Source: Lachnospiraceae bacterium (GTDB lineage Bacteria; Bacillota; Clostridia; Lachnospirales; Lachnospiraceae). Taken from it: a stretch of DNA of 64,000 nt. The notes under the pieces were generated by a model. It was not told the DNA's origin. It did no database searches and worked only from the letters and a program-made list of their open reading frames with translations. Position 1 is the first letter of the stretch; each line of letters starts with the position of its first letter. Positions 38,147-48,791 of the stretch are shown here, one piece after another. Made by a program: the position numbers and the translations under genes. The stretch lies in assembly GCA_022774505.1 (NCBI GenBank), contig JALFLW010000010.1:1-64000 (forward strand), written 5' to 3'.

Positions 38147-41113
38147 TTACCCGATAAATGTTTTACGAAGTTTTTTCAGGTCAAGTGTCTGCTCAGGAGC
38201 AAATTCATCAGAACTTACATAAGAGAGAAGAGAACGGATAAACTGATCAACTTCCGGCAGCTTCGTGACATCACGGTGACTGATGATCTCTCCGACAGCG
38301 GTGATGGCATCATCTCTGGTTGGCTCAGTGAGGTTGACAAGTTCGCTGAGTCGGATGGTGCAGACCATCAAAGTGCCGTTTCCGGCTTTTCCCTCAAAGA
38401 GGATACCAAGCTTGTGATTCCGGTCAAAGTTATCCATCATCTGGACGATAGGACGGTAACTCTTATCAGTGGTATCATCAAGGATTGCACAATCACAGTG
38501 GGATACCAGCTGATACCACTGTGGAGTAGCATATGTGTGAGAAGGGAAAAGCTTTAAGGCCGGATGGTCATTATGGATAAGGAGTCCCATCGTGCCTACG
38601 GCTACCGGCTTCTTCATCCATTCGCAGATATCACGAAACATTGGATAACACCAAAACTCCGTACAGTAAAATCCCTTGAGACTGTCTGCTGTTTCCTGCG
38701 GCAGATAAAGGACACGCCTGCCTTCTGCCAGCATTGCCTCTGCCTGGTCGAAATCATTTGTAAGATATGTTTTATAAATACCTTCTCCGACGGAGACTAT
38801 ATTGGCAGGATCCACATGATCATGATCGGATGGATATAGATATAATTCGTATTCATTGTAAATATCTGTTCCCTCGATGGACAGAGACAGGATAGCTGTT
38901 GTAGCATTTTCAACGGCAGGAACGGTGATCGAGATGTCCTCCAGGTTTACAAGTCCCAGAATATCCTCCGGCAGTGAGATCGTCCCTGTAGCTGCCTGTG
39001 TGCCGTCCTGCAGGACAAAGCGGTATGTTACGGATCTGCCGGAAAGACTCTCCGGACGGTAATAACGGAAAGCTGTTGAAAAATCGAAAGTGGAGCCGGC
39101 TGTCAGGATATAGCTGTCAAATTCTGCCATCAGAATGGCATCTGAGCAATAGCCGGACCATTCCTGAGTAGTGACAAGTCCTTTGCTGTCCATAAAAGCA
39201 TCTAAAATACCGACCAGAGCGGTTCCCTGACCGGAGAAATCCTGAATATCAAGGATCTGATAACCTGCCAGATTCTTTGTGCGTGCGGCAGCTTCCAATT
39301 CTTCTTTGTAGCATTGGACGGCAAGCTTGCCGCTGTTGTAGAAAAATTCATCTGCCTGATCGAGCATCCCTTTTTCTTCTAAACGATCTCGGAATACTTC
39401 AAAATTTCTAGCCTTTAATACGCCTGTATATTTGTCGATCTCATGAAAATCCGGATAGACACAGTACTGACCGATCTCATGGGATACAACAGGGATTTCC
39501 GGCATAAGCACTTCTGTATTTTCGGCAGCTTTTACTTTCTTGACACCGGTACCGTACTGAATCTCGATCTCTGCATTATCATCACCGGTATCTGCCGTTG
39601 CTGCGGCAGGAAGGATGGCATCATCATAGTTTTTGCGGGTGGATGGCTCTGCGGACTGGATATGTCCGAGCGGTGCATCACACATGCCATAAGAACCGCG
39701 GAAAAGACGATTTTTGCTGAGGCGCACACCTACAAAGAAATCCTCCTCCGGAAGGATCACAGGAGTATGTTGGAAATTATTTGAACCCTGCGTATACAGA
39801 TGACGGGTATCTACTGCCTTGTATGCGGCAAGGATCTCTGAGATCCGTTCTTTGCTTCCCCACAGCTCATTACCAAGGGACATCATACAATAGGAAGCAT
39901 GATTGCCGAAATATTTCATCATGCGGTATCCCTCTTCGATGAGATAGGACTGTTCGGTCTCATTATGTCCCTCTTCTCCCGGAGCCGTCATGGTACCCCA
40001 GAATGGGAGCTGAGGCTCCATATAGATACCGACCAGATCGGCAGCGGTAAATGCAGCATCAGGAGGACAGCAGGTATGGAAACGGTAGTGGTTGATCCCG
40101 TAGCTTTTTGAGACAGACAAAACCCGGATCCATTCATCTACCGTGGCAGGAACCGCACCGGTCAGCGGAAAGATCAGCCCGTCATGTTTGCCGCGGAGAA
40201 ATGTTTTGCGGCCATTGATCAGAAAGTCATGTCCCTCGGTGGTGAAATCGCGGAGTCCGAAAGTTGTGGTGGTGGTCTCGGCACTGTCTGTAAAGGAAGC
40301 AGTCAGCTGATAGATCACAGGTGCGTATTCACTCCAGAGTACAGGATTTTCGCCAAGCTTATAAATGATGGAATATGTTGCCTGACCGGCAGGAAACGGG
40401 ATTTCAAAAGACCGGACAGGGGTTGTCTGTTCTTTCAGGCCTTTGCGGTCACGCAGCTGTGCCTGTACTTCGATCGTATGAAATGTATCTGTGCCGGAAG
40501 TGTTTACGGTAGTCATTTCCAAAGTGACAGAGCAGTTTTTGGTATCCGGCAGAGTCTTGATGTGAGAGATATAGCATTTCTCATGGATGCGCAGAGAGAT
40601 GTCTCCGATGATACCGTTCCAGTTTGTCTGGGTGTCCGGAGATGTCAGATGACCGCCTTTTGTAGGATAAGCCAGAGGATCAGGAATCCCTTCCTCCGGT
40701 TTTTGTACATTTGCGACCAGGATCGTCAGACGGAAATCCTGCTTCGTGACTGCTTTTGTCAGGTCATAGATATGTGGTGTGTTCAGGCTGTCATATGTGC
40801 CGATCCGGATATCATCGACCCAGACCATGGTTACACGGGTGCGCTCCAGATACAGCAGGATATCTTTTGTCAGATCCTCCGGCTCGAGATGTATCTCTTT
40901 TGAGTACCAGGCGTACCCCTCATACAGATAAGGGTCTGTGAGCGTTCCGGTTTCCTTTTTGTCAGAATATGTTCCTTTTTGGGCCTGAGAGGTCGTACCG
41001 GGAAGCGTGATCGTATCTTCCGGTTTTTTTGTATAAAATGCGTTATCGACGCCCTTACATTCGGCATCCAGACAGAAATTCCATGTTCCCTGCAGGTTTA
41101 TGTTCTTTATCAT
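38147..41113 (-). CDS. Glycoside hydrolase family 2 protein (sugar-binding/TIM-barrel/beta-sandwich)
   Basis: NLQGTWNFCLD, HASYCMMSLGNELWG (acid/base NE), PVVSHEIGQYCVYPDF (nucleophile region). Confidence 0.84.
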   Translation of the reverse strand: MIKNINLQGTWNFCLDAECKGVDNAFYTKKPEDTITLPGTTSQAQKGTYSDKKETGTLTDPYLYEGYAWYSKEIHLEPEDLTKDILLYLERTRVTMVWVDDIRIGTYDSLNTPHIYDLTKAVTKQDFRLTILVANVQKPEEGIPDPLAYPTKGGHLTSPDTQTNWNGIIGDISLRIHEKCYISHIKTLPDTKNCSVTLEMTTVNTSGTDTFHTIEVQAQLRDRKGLKEQTTPVRSFEIPFPAGQATYSIIYKLGENPVLWSEYAPVIYQLTASFTDSAETTTTTFGLRDFTTEGHDFLINGRKTFLRGKHDGLIFPLTGAVPATVDEWIRVLSVSKSYGINHYRFHTCCPPDAAFTAADLVGIYMEPQLPFWGTMTAPGEEGHNETEQSYLIEEGYRMMKYFGNHASYCMMSLGNELWGSKERISEILAAYKAVDTRHLYTQGSNNFQHTPVILPEEDFFVGVRLSKNRLFRGSYGMCDAPLGHIQSAEPSTRKNYDDAILPAAATADTGDDNAEIEIQYGTGVKKVKAAENTEVLMPEIPVVSHEIGQYCVYPDFHEIDKYTGVLKARNFEVFRDRLEEKGMLDQADEFFYNSGKLAVQCYKEELEAAARTKNLAGYQILDIQDFSGQGTALVGILDAFMDSKGLVTTQEWSGYCSDAILMAEFDSYILTAGSTFDFSTAFRYYRPESLSGRSVTYRFVLQDGTQAATGTISLPEDILGLVNLEDISITVPAVENATTAILSLSIEGTDIYNEYELYLYPSDHDHVDPANIVSVGEGIYKTYLTNDFDQAEAMLAEGRRVLYLPQETADSLKGFYCTEFWCYPMFRDICEWMKKPVAVGTMGLLIHNDHPALKLFPSHTYATPQWYQLVSHCDCAILDDTTDKSYRPIVQMMDNFDRNHKLGILFEGKAGNGTLMVCTIRLSELVNLTEPTRDDAITAVGEIISHRDVTKLPEVDQFIRSLLSYVSSDEFAPEQTLDLKKLRKTFIG

Positions 41114-41223
41114 TTTTTTCTCCTTAAAATTAAATTATATATTTTTCGTTTTTTTTTGCACAAATATAGTATCATATTTGGCGGAGAAGCTCCCGGTGCT
41201 CGTAAAGGGGCATTCCTCTACAT

Positions 41224-41252
41224 ATTATACATGGTACGCAGAGGTCTTTCAA
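41224..41252 (-). promoter_or_regulatory. Sigma-A promoter for the minus-strand GH2 gene
   Basis: Minus strand TTGAAA - 17 nt - TATAAT, about 110 nt upstream of the GH2 start codon. Confidence 0.7.
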
Positions 41253-41314
41253 CTGAAAGTTCAGAGGATTTGTTGACAGAATTACCTATGTGAATTAAGA
41301 TGTAATTTAGGAAT

Positions 41315-41871
41315 TAAGGCTTTCCACACCAATAACAGAAAGCAGCACATAATATGTCTTATGTCCGGTTACATGCAATAGCATTTTGCCTTTCTAAGTA
41401 CTTTTAAATCCGTGAGCTGTGACTAAAAAATCGTCTTGTCACTTACGGATTTCGAAAAGACGAATTGCTTTGCTACTTTGATGTTTGATGAACGCATCCT
41501 CCCGTATTTACCCCAAGGTGGGAATCAGGGGTTTCGAGAGGCACTTGCACCCGCTGGTACTTACGCCCCAAGTTTTACAGACACATATTTCATCAATTGA
41601 ACACTTGGGGCGTTATGTACCATTGCATGGTGCATCGTAGCGGGAGCGTGCCGTCCGAAACAACTGAGCCCACCTATGGGGGTAAGACGTACAGATGCGT
41701 ATTCATCAAAGCATTGCAAAGCAAAGTCTTTTCAGAAATCCTACTGATCTGCGTCAATTTTTTAGTCACAGCTCACGGATCAATTTGTTTTCTGAGGCAA
41801 AATGCCTATTTTCTCTTCAAGACATAAGACATATTATGGACTGCTTTCTGTTATTGGTGTGGGAAGCCTTA
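41315..41871. repeat. ~557-bp imperfect palindrome: two head-to-head copies of a structured repeat
   Basis: Outer 51 nt of the arms match at 48 positions by eye (TAAGGCTTTCCACACCAATAACAGAAAGCAGCACATAATATGTCTTATGTC); similarity resumes at ...GTGAGCTGTGACTAAAAAAT..., ...ACGCATC... and reaches the central GGTACTTACGCCCCAAGT/ACTTGGGGCGTTATGTACC around 41588. Confidence 0.88.
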
Positions 41872-41887
41872 GTAAATTATTATTCCA

Positions 41888-42313
41888 TTAATTTCCCTTA
41901 AACTTAGATTCACAATAAATACAGCGATAGATCCTGTTCTGCCTGTCTGTAAGTTTAAATTTATGAGGCAGCTCCTGCTCAATAGAAGTAATGCAGCGCG
42001 GATTCTTACACTTAATAATATTGGTTACGGTTTCCGGCAGAGAAAGCTGATGTTTCTCAACAATCTCTGCATTCTGAATGATATTAATGGTAATACTGTG
42101 ATCCAGCACCCCAAGTACGTTCAGATCAATATCAAGATCACCCTCTATCTTAATAATGTCTTTCTTGCCCATCTTATTACTTTTTGCATTCTTAATGATC
42201 GCAACAGAGCAGTCAAGCTTTTCCAGATTCAGGTATTCATAAATTTTCATAGCTCCGCCTGCCTGAATATGATCGATCACGATTCCCTGATTCAGACCTC
42301 CGATATTTAACAT
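41888..42313 (-). CDS. pyrI: Aspartate carbamoyltransferase regulatory subunit
   Basis: [20 protein letters not shown]-terminal zinc site CKNPRCI...CIYCESKF. Confidence 0.95.
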   Translation of the reverse strand: MLNIGGLNQGIVIDHIQAGGAMKIYEYLNLEKLDCSVAIIKNAKSNKMGKKDIIKIEGDLDIDLNVLGVLDHSITINIIQNAEIVEKHQLSLPETVTNIIKCKNPRCITSIEQELPHKFKLTDRQNRIYRCIYCESKFKGN

Positions 42314-43230
42314 GGTATATCCACCTCCAATAACTTCATGATCAATGCCATTCTCATATAAACTCCATTTTGAACCTGCTTAAAATACACAGCTCTCGGA
42401 TCATCATCCACATCTGTCGAAATCTCATTGACACGTGGAAGAGGATGCAGGATGTACATATCCTTCTTCGCATATTTAAGCTTGTCCTTCGTTAAGATAA
42501 AGCTGTCTTTCAGACGGATATAGTCCTCCTCATTAAAGAAACGCTCTCTCTGGACTCTTGTCATATAGAGAATATCCAGCTGCGGCATATTCTCCTCCAG
42601 CTTATCGGTCTCTATGTAATCAATATTTCCGGCATCCAGCACCTCACGACGCAGATAACTTGGGATCTTAAGCTCCTCCGGAGAGATCAGCACAAATTTT
42701 ACGTTGGGAAAACGTACCATCGCATTGATCAGAGAATGAACCGTGCGTCCAAATTTCAGATCACCACACATACCGATCGTAAGATTGTCCAAACGGCCTG
42801 TCTGCGTTTTGATCGTCAAAAGGTCTGTCAGTGTCTGCGTCGGATGATTATGTCCACCGTCTCCGGCATTGATCACCGGAATAGAAGAGTGCATGGCAGC
42901 CACTGTCGGTGCTCCCTCTTTCGGATGACGCATAGCACAAATATCCGCATAGCAGGAGATGACGCGGATCGTGTCCGCTACACTTTCTCCCTTAGACGCA
43001 GAACTGGAAGAAGCCTCAGAAAAACCAAGTACCTGTCCCCCCATATTGATCATAGCAGCTTCAAAGCTTAAGCGGGTACGTGTACTTGGTTCATAAAATA
43101 AAGTAGCAAGTTTTTTACCATCACAGACATGAGCATATTTGCTCTGGTTATTCATAATATCCTGTCCCAGTGTCAGAAGTTCCTCCAGCTCCTCCATGGA
43201 GAGATCCTGTGGGCTGATAAGATGTCGCAT
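42307..43230 (-). CDS. pyrB: Aspartate carbamoyltransferase catalytic subunit
   Basis: [47 protein letters not shown]. Confidence 0.96.
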   Translation of the reverse strand: MRHLISPQDLSMEELEELLTLGQDIMNNQSKYAHVCDGKKLATLFYEPSTRTRLSFEAAMINMGGQVLGFSEASSSSASKGESVADTIRVISCYADICAMRHPKEGAPTVAAMHSSIPVINAGDGGHNHPTQTLTDLLTIKTQTGRLDNLTIGMCGDLKFGRTVHSLINAMVRFPNVKFVLISPEELKIPSYLRREVLDAGNIDYIETDKLEENMPQLDILYMTRVQRERFFNEEDYIRLKDSFILTKDKLKYAKKDMYILHPLPRVNEISTDVDDDPRAVYFKQVQNGVYMRMALIMKLLEVDIPC

Positions 43231-43427
43231 ATATTTGCCTCCTATCCTAAATTTCGATTTTTTCTATTTTACTACAACTCCTTCCTTATGGCAATATATT
43301 GACTTGACTTTTTAAGCGGTTTCCATAATAATAAATACTGCTATGATATGAATAATACATCCTGATCCGGTGCGCTGTCCGGAATAGGAGAATATAAATA
43401 ACCATCAGCGCAGAAATGAGGAAGTCT

Positions 43428-45716
43428 ATGATAAAATTGTATGACAACGGAGTTTATCTGGTGAATGGCACAGATATCGTAGAAGATAACGGAGAGGCTG
43501 CGGCTGCTCTTACTGCAAAATGCGGACAGGCTCCAAGCAAGGAAGAAGCAGCCAAGGGTACCATGGCATATAGCATTTTGGAGGCACATAATACCTCCGG
43601 AAACATGGAACAGCTTCAGATTAAGTTTGACAAACTGACATCCCATGATATTACATTTGTGGGGATCATTCAGACAGCCCGTGCATCCGGACTGGAAAAA
43701 TTCCCGATCCCATATGTCCTGACAAATTGTCATAACAGTCTCTGTGCGGTTGGTGGAACCATCAACGAGGATGATCACATGTTTGGTCTGTCCTGTGCTA
43801 AGAAATACGGTGGAATCTATGTTCCTCCTCATCAGGCGGTCATTCATCAATATGCCCGTGAAATGCTGGCCGAGGGTGGCAAAATGATCCTTGGTTCCGA
43901 TTCCCATACCCGTTATGGTGCACTTGGTACCATGGCAATGGGAGAGGGTGGTCCTGAGCTTGTTAAACAGCTTCTGTCCCGTACATATGATATCAATATG
44001 CCGGGTGTTATCGCAGTATATCTGACAGGTAAACCACAGAAGGGTGTTGGTCCTCAGGATATTGCTCTGGCAATTATCGGTGCTGTATTCTCAAATGGTT
44101 ATGTAAATAATAAAGTCATGGAGTTTGTGGGAGATGGGGTCGCCAACCTTTCTGCCGACTTCCGTATCGGTGTCGATGTCATGACTACAGAAACAACATG
44201 TCTGTCTTCTATCTGGACTACCGATGACAAAATCAAAGATTTCTATGAAATCCATAAACGTCCGGAAAGCTATAAGGAATTAAAGCCGGCTGATATTGCT
44301 TATTATGATGGTATGGTTTATGTAGACCTTTCCAGCATCAAGCCTATGATCGCCATGCCTTTCCATCCAAGCAATGTCTATACAATCGAAGAATTAAATT
44401 CAAATCTGATGGATATTCTTGATGATGTCGAGAAGAGAGCACTCGTAAGTCTTGATAACAATAAAGTCAATTATACATTAAAGGATAAAGTCCACAACGG
44501 CCGTCTTTATGTAGAGCAGGGAGTTATCGCCGGATGTGCCGGTGGCGGCTTTGAAAACGTCTGTGATGCTGCAGATATCCTCCGCGGTAAATATATTGGT
44601 GCTGATGAATTCTCCCTGAGTGTATATCCATCCAGCCAGCCTGTATTTATGGAGCTTGTGAAAAACGGTACTATTGCGGATCTGATGGAAACCGGCGCAA
44701 CCGTGCGTTCCGCATTCTGCGGTCCTTGCTTTGGTGCCGGAGACGTTCCTCCAAACAATGGTTTATCCATTCGTCATTCTACACGTAACTTCCCGAACCG
44801 TGAAGGATCTAAGGTAAATAACGGTCAGATCGCATCAGTAGCATTAATGGATGCACGTTCCATTGCCGCTACAGCTGCAAATCAGGGTTATCTGACTGCT
44901 GCCACAGATATTGATGTTGATTTCAAGAAACCGAAATACTTCTTCGACAGTGCGATTTATGAGAATCGTGTATACAATGGATGGGGAAATGCAAAACCTG
45001 AAACTGAAGTTAAATTTGGCCCTAATATCAAGGATTGGCCTAAAATGAGTGCATTGACTGATAATCTCGTATTAAAGGTTGTATCTGAAATTCATGATCC
45101 GGTTACTACTACGGATGAGCTGATTCCGTCCGGTGAGACATCTTCCTTCCGTTCAAATCCTCTCGGACTGGCTGAATTTACACTTTCCCGTAAGGATCCG
45201 GCCTATGTCGGACGTGCAAAGGAAGTCCAGGCAGCCGAAAAGGCCCGTGTCGCCGGAGAGGACATATTTGCAGCTCTGCCGGAAGTCGAAGAGATTTTTA
45301 ATACCATTAATAATACCTTTACCGCGACTCCACAGAAGACGCAGATCGGTTCCACGATCTTTGCCGTGAAACCGGGTGATGGTTCAGCCCGCGAGCAGGC
45401 AGCTTCCTGTCAGAAGGTACTTGGAGGCTTTGCAAATATCGCAAATGAATATGCAACCAAAAGATATCGTTCTAACCTCATCAACTGGGGTATGCTCCCA
45501 TTCCTGTATCAGGGGGATCTTCCTTTTGAAAATGGTGACTATCTCTTTATTAAAGATATCAAAAAAGCCATCGAGGAAAAAAATGATACAATTAAAGCAT
45601 ATGTCGTAAATAAAGGAATGAAAGAATTTGAACTTCACCTTGGTAATCTGACAGATGATGAACGTGATATCATTGAAAAGGGCTGTCTGATCAACTATTA
45701 CCGTTCACAAATGTAA
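43428..45716 (+). CDS. Aconitase-superfamily hydratase (YbhJ-like)
   Basis: [55 protein letters not shown], 4Fe-4S cysteine pattern. Confidence 0.85.
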   Translation: MIKLYDNGVYLVNGTDIVEDNGEAAAALTAKCGQAPSKEEAAKGTMAYSILEAHNTSGNMEQLQIKFDKLTSHDITFVGIIQTARASGLEKFPIPYVLTNCHNSLCAVGGTINEDDHMFGLSCAKKYGGIYVPPHQAVIHQYAREMLAEGGKMILGSDSHTRYGALGTMAMGEGGPELVKQLLSRTYDINMPGVIAVYLTGKPQKGVGPQDIALAIIGAVFSNGYVNNKVMEFVGDGVANLSADFRIGVDVMTTETTCLSSIWTTDDKIKDFYEIHKRPESYKELKPADIAYYDGMVYVDLSSIKPMIAMPFHPSNVYTIEELNSNLMDILDDVEKRALVSLDNNKVNYTLKDKVHNGRLYVEQGVIAGCAGGGFENVCDAADILRGKYIGADEFSLSVYPSSQPVFMELVKNGTIADLMETGATVRSAFCGPCFGAGDVPPNNGLSIRHSTRNFPNREGSKVNNGQIASVALMDARSIAATAANQGYLTAATDIDVDFKKPKYFFDSAIYENRVYNGWGNAKPETEVKFGPNIKDWPKMSALTDNLVLKVVSEIHDPVTTTDELIPSGETSSFRSNPLGLAEFTLSRKDPAYVGRAKEVQAAEKARVAGEDIFAALPEVEEIFNTINNTFTATPQKTQIGSTIFAVKPGDGSAREQAASCQKVLGGFANIANEYATKRYRSNLINWGMLPFLYQGDLPFENGDYLFIKDIKKAIEEKNDTIKAYVVNKGMKEFELHLGNLTDDERDIIEKGCLINYYRSQM

Positions 45717-45741
45717 ATAAATATCCTTTACAAATCACATT

Positions 45742-45777
45742 CCCGAAAGACTTCAGATACGTCTTTCGGGATTTTTT
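45742..45777 (+). terminator. Intrinsic terminator after hydratase gene
   Basis: CCCGAAAGAC - 9 nt - GTCTTTCGGG followed by ATTTTTT. Confidence 0.85.
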
Positions 45778-46237
45778 CGGTTGTATAAGAAAATAAACCC
45801 TCCAAAAATGACATTTTCCCCTCCGCTGTTTATTTTGTATATTTTTCGATTTCAAAAACAGCATTTTCCACAACAAAAAAATGTCAGGCTCCTATTTATT
45901 TTGGATATGGTTACTATTTTGCACCTTTATTATCAGCATAATCAACATTGCTAAATAAATAACCGTCTGATATCCTTATAAGCAGAAAGTGACGGGAAAT
46001 GGAACCAGGAATAAATTCTCTGTTTGTCTATATCTTCTTTAAAATCCGTTTTCAGTATATTCTATTGTTCTTATGTAACTTCTCCCATAATGTTTTCAGA
46101 ACATTTGTTCATATATCTCAATAGAAATCTGTTTGCACTTTGTCAAAATAGATCAATCATCAAATTACCGGCTGTTTGGATACAAAGCTGCAAGATCCGT
46201 CACTTTTTAATATATGACAAAATGTTCGTAACATAGC

Positions 46238-46313
46238 ACAAAGCCAACGAGAATTACAAAGTAATTCTCAGGAGGACAATGCACTATGCACCGGTTTTGT
46301 CTTTTTTGATCAC
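46238..46313 (+). promoter_or_regulatory. Structured leader/attenuator-like element upstream of the DUF5688 gene
   Basis: Outer stem ACAAAGCC/GGUUUUGU enclosing GAGAAUUAC-AAA-GUAAUUCUC and an AGGAGG; followed by CUUUUUUG. Confidence 0.5.
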
Positions 46314-46339
46314 TGTATTAAAGGGAAGGAGTTTATTTT

Positions 46340-47257
46340 ATGGAATCAGCAAAGATCAGTTATGAGGAATTTGTAAGTCAGATACGCTGCAGGTTATATC
46401 AGCTTATACCGGAAGAGGTCAATATGGAGGTTAATCCTGTCATAAAAAACAATTCTGTTCATCTGGACAGTCTTGTCCTGTTTCGTAATGACAGTAATTG
46501 TTCACCCAGCTTTTATCTTCAGGATTATTATGAGTACTATATACAAGGAAGCTCTATTGACCGATTGACTGCACAGATCTACCAAAAATGGCAGGAATTT
46601 ATGGAAAATTCCCCTGCCTGTATACCGGATCTGAGTCTTGAAAACTGCAGGGATTTTATCATCTACCGCCTTATAAATGCGGAAAAAAACCGTGAAATAT
46701 TAAAAACTGTCCCATATATTCCATTTTTTGATCTGGCAATTGTATTTTACTATCTGGTTCACCGTGACAATGACGGCATCCAAAGTCTGCGGATCACGAA
46801 CCGGATCATGGAAGAGTGGGGACTTAGCACTCACGAATTATATCAATATGCCCAGGTCAATACCCCCTGTCTGTTTCCGAAATGTTTCCGGTCGATGAAT
46901 GATTTTGTCAATGAATTAGAATTAACATCCGAAAATGTGTCCGAAGAAGATCCTGCATCATTTAGTCCGTATATCTTAACAAACAGCAACGGGGTAAACG
47001 GTGCTGCCGCCTGGCTTTACCCTGAGGCTCTTGATGATGTGGCCGGATGTCTTAATACAAATTTCTATATTCTTCCAAGCAGCATCCATGAGCTCCTGAT
47101 CCTCCCGGAACATTATAAATTCTCTTCTTCGGAGCTGCTTGATATGGTTCAGACCGTAAACCGGCAATGCGTTGACCGGGAAGAATTCCTTTCCGACAAT
47201 ATTTATCTGTATCATATTGAAAAAAAAGCAATCAAAATGATCACTGCTGCCGAATAA
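46340..47257 (+). CDS. DUF5688 family protein
   Basis: ISYEEFVSQIRCRLYQLIPEEVNMEVNPVIKNNSVHLDSLVL...; matches my recollection of DUF5688, not searched. Confidence 0.7.
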   Translation: MESAKISYEEFVSQIRCRLYQLIPEEVNMEVNPVIKNNSVHLDSLVLFRNDSNCSPSFYLQDYYEYYIQGSSIDRLTAQIYQKWQEFMENSPACIPDLSLENCRDFIIYRLINAEKNREILKTVPYIPFFDLAIVFYYLVHRDNDGIQSLRITNRIMEEWGLSTHELYQYAQVNTPCLFPKCFRSMNDFVNELELTSENVSEEDPASFSPYILTNSNGVNGAAAWLYPEALDDVAGCLNTNFYILPSSIHELLILPEHYKFSSSELLDMVQTVNRQCVDREEFLSDNIYLYHIEKKAIKMITAAE

Positions 47258-47375
47258 AATCCCCTCTTTACAGAATCTCCCGAATCCCTTAGTATAATAC
47301 ATGGATTCCAAATCTCCTCTTGAGGATTTGGATATTAAAATAACCATACATAATCAAATCGAAAGGATGAGTGAA

Positions 47376-47864
47376 ATGAAAGCAGCAATTATCATGGGAT
47401 CAACCAGTGATCTGTCAAAAGTCGAACCAGCCGTAGATATCTTAAAAAAATATGGTGTAGAAGTAAAGGTGCGTTGCCTGTCTGCCCATCGTGCCCATAA
47501 GGGATTATCTGCATTTATCAATGAGTGCAATGAAGATGACACCGAAGTGATCATCACTGCAGCCGGAATGGCAGCTGCACTTCCGGGAGTAGTAGCTTCC
47601 CAGACCGTACTCCCTGTCATCGGTGTGCCCCTGTCAGGTTCCGTACTGGATGGTATGGATGCTCTTATGTCTATAGTACAGATGCCATCCGGCATCCCGG
47701 TAGCCACAGTTGCTATCAATGGTGCTAAAAATGCAGCCTATCTGGCATTGCAGATCATGGCCGTCAGCCACCCGGATATCCGCACGAAGCTTTTAGAGGA
47801 ACGCAAGGAAATGGAAGCAAATGCCCTAAAAACAAACGATGAAATCACGGCAAAGTTTCAATAG
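47376..47864 (+). CDS. purE: 5-(carboxyamino)imidazole ribonucleotide mutase
   Basis: AAIIMGSTSDLSKVEPAVDILKKYGV, SAHRAHKGL, PVIGVPLSGSVLDGMDALMSIVQMPSGIPVATVAINGAKNA. Confidence 0.96.
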   Translation: MKAAIIMGSTSDLSKVEPAVDILKKYGVEVKVRCLSAHRAHKGLSAFINECNEDDTEVIITAAGMAAALPGVVASQTVLPVIGVPLSGSVLDGMDALMSIVQMPSGIPVATVAINGAKNAAYLALQIMAVSHPDIRTKLLEERKEMEANALKTNDEITAKFQ

Positions 47865-47910
47865 ACTCCGAGCAGAACCTTATTTCACAGCATTTTTACG
47901 GAGGTGTTTT

Positions 47911-48475
47911 ATGAAATATTATAAGCAAAAAAAGACAACACGAGATGTATCAGAGCATCATCAAAAAATATAATTCACATATGAAGAAATTAGATTCTAA
48001 GGCAAATGGTGTTTCCGGAACACTTCATACATTTTATGTATTTGCGGATATTGACAAAAATGGCACCGATGAATGTATTTTACGTTATGTCGATGCAAAG
48101 AAATGCAACACGGCAGATATCTACAGCTTCGGGGAAACGACAGCCATATATTCGATCGTAAACGGAAAGGTAAAAGCTGTTATTAAGATGCCTCAGGAGT
48201 ATAACATATATGTCCATACGCAATATTGTGCCATATACAAAAAAAGCAATTATATTGACATGGGATTCAGCCATGGATATGAAGATCGGTGCCTTGTCAA
48301 GTATAAAAACGGAAAGCTTGCTCCCAAAGGCATCCTCTATACCAGCTCTGTTGATGAGAATAAAAAGGTGCATACACTGATCAACAATAAAAAAGTAAAT
48401 AACAAATTTTATAAAAAAAGATTGAAAGCACTTATCGGAAACGAAATGGGATATACAATGAAACGTCTCCGTTAA
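47911..48475 (+). CDS. Hypothetical protein; frame disrupted near start at an A7 tract
   Basis: ATG 47911 with good RBS (acggaggtgtttt) reads [20 protein letters not shown]; the 176-aa ORF (47945-48475) lies in another frame and lacks an RBS. Confidence 0.55.
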
Positions 48476-48539
48476 ATCGAAAAGCAGTGAAAAGCCGTAT
48501 CAAAAAGTATACGGAGGAAATGAAAATAGCCGGTTCGGC

Positions 48540-48568
48540 TTGACCTTGCCTGACAGATGTGCTATACT
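48540..48568 (+). promoter_or_regulatory. Sigma-A promoter for tRNA-Arg
   Basis: TTGACC - 17 nt - TATACT, 33 nt upstream of the tRNA. Confidence 0.75.
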
Positions 48569-48601
48569 TCAAATGTTGTCTATTATTTCAGGCAATGGTC
48601 A

Positions 48602-48674
48602 GCACCTATAGCTCAGTGGATAGAGCAGTGGTTTCCGGAACCATGTGGCGGGGGTTCGAGTCCCTTTAGGTGCG
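48602..48674 (+). tRNA. tRNA-Arg (anticodon CCG)
   Basis: GCACCTA TA GCTC AGTGGATA GAGC A GTGGT TTCCGGA ACCAT GTGGC GGGGG TTCGAGT CCCTT TAGGTGC G; cloverleaf, loop TTCCGGA. Confidence 0.93.
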
Positions 48675-48680
48675 TTATCC

Positions 48681-48711
48681 AAAGGCAGAAACTTCTGCCT
48701 TTTTCTTTTTT
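48681..48711 (+). terminator. Terminator after tRNA-Arg
   Basis: AAAGGCAGAA-AC-TTCTGCCTTT followed by TTCTTTTTT. Confidence 0.85.
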
Positions 48712-48791
48712 GTGACGAATTATATAGAAAAAACAGCGTTGATTGTAGTAACTGCCTGTGGTATACTAAGATGATTACGAATCAAGAAAGG

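Noticed and set aside
40184-40903. 239-aa + strand ORF inside the second GH2 gene
   Set aside because: Cys/Arg-rich antisense shadow ORF.
41597-41901. Short ORFs (68-76 aa) within the 41-kb palindrome
   Set aside because: No RBS, no domain, and composition follows the inverted repeat.
46238-46307. Cyclic-di-GMP-I (GEMM) riboswitch, suggested by CACAAAGCC
   Set aside because: Only that short string resembles GEMM; the remaining conserved core and tetraloop-receptor are absent.
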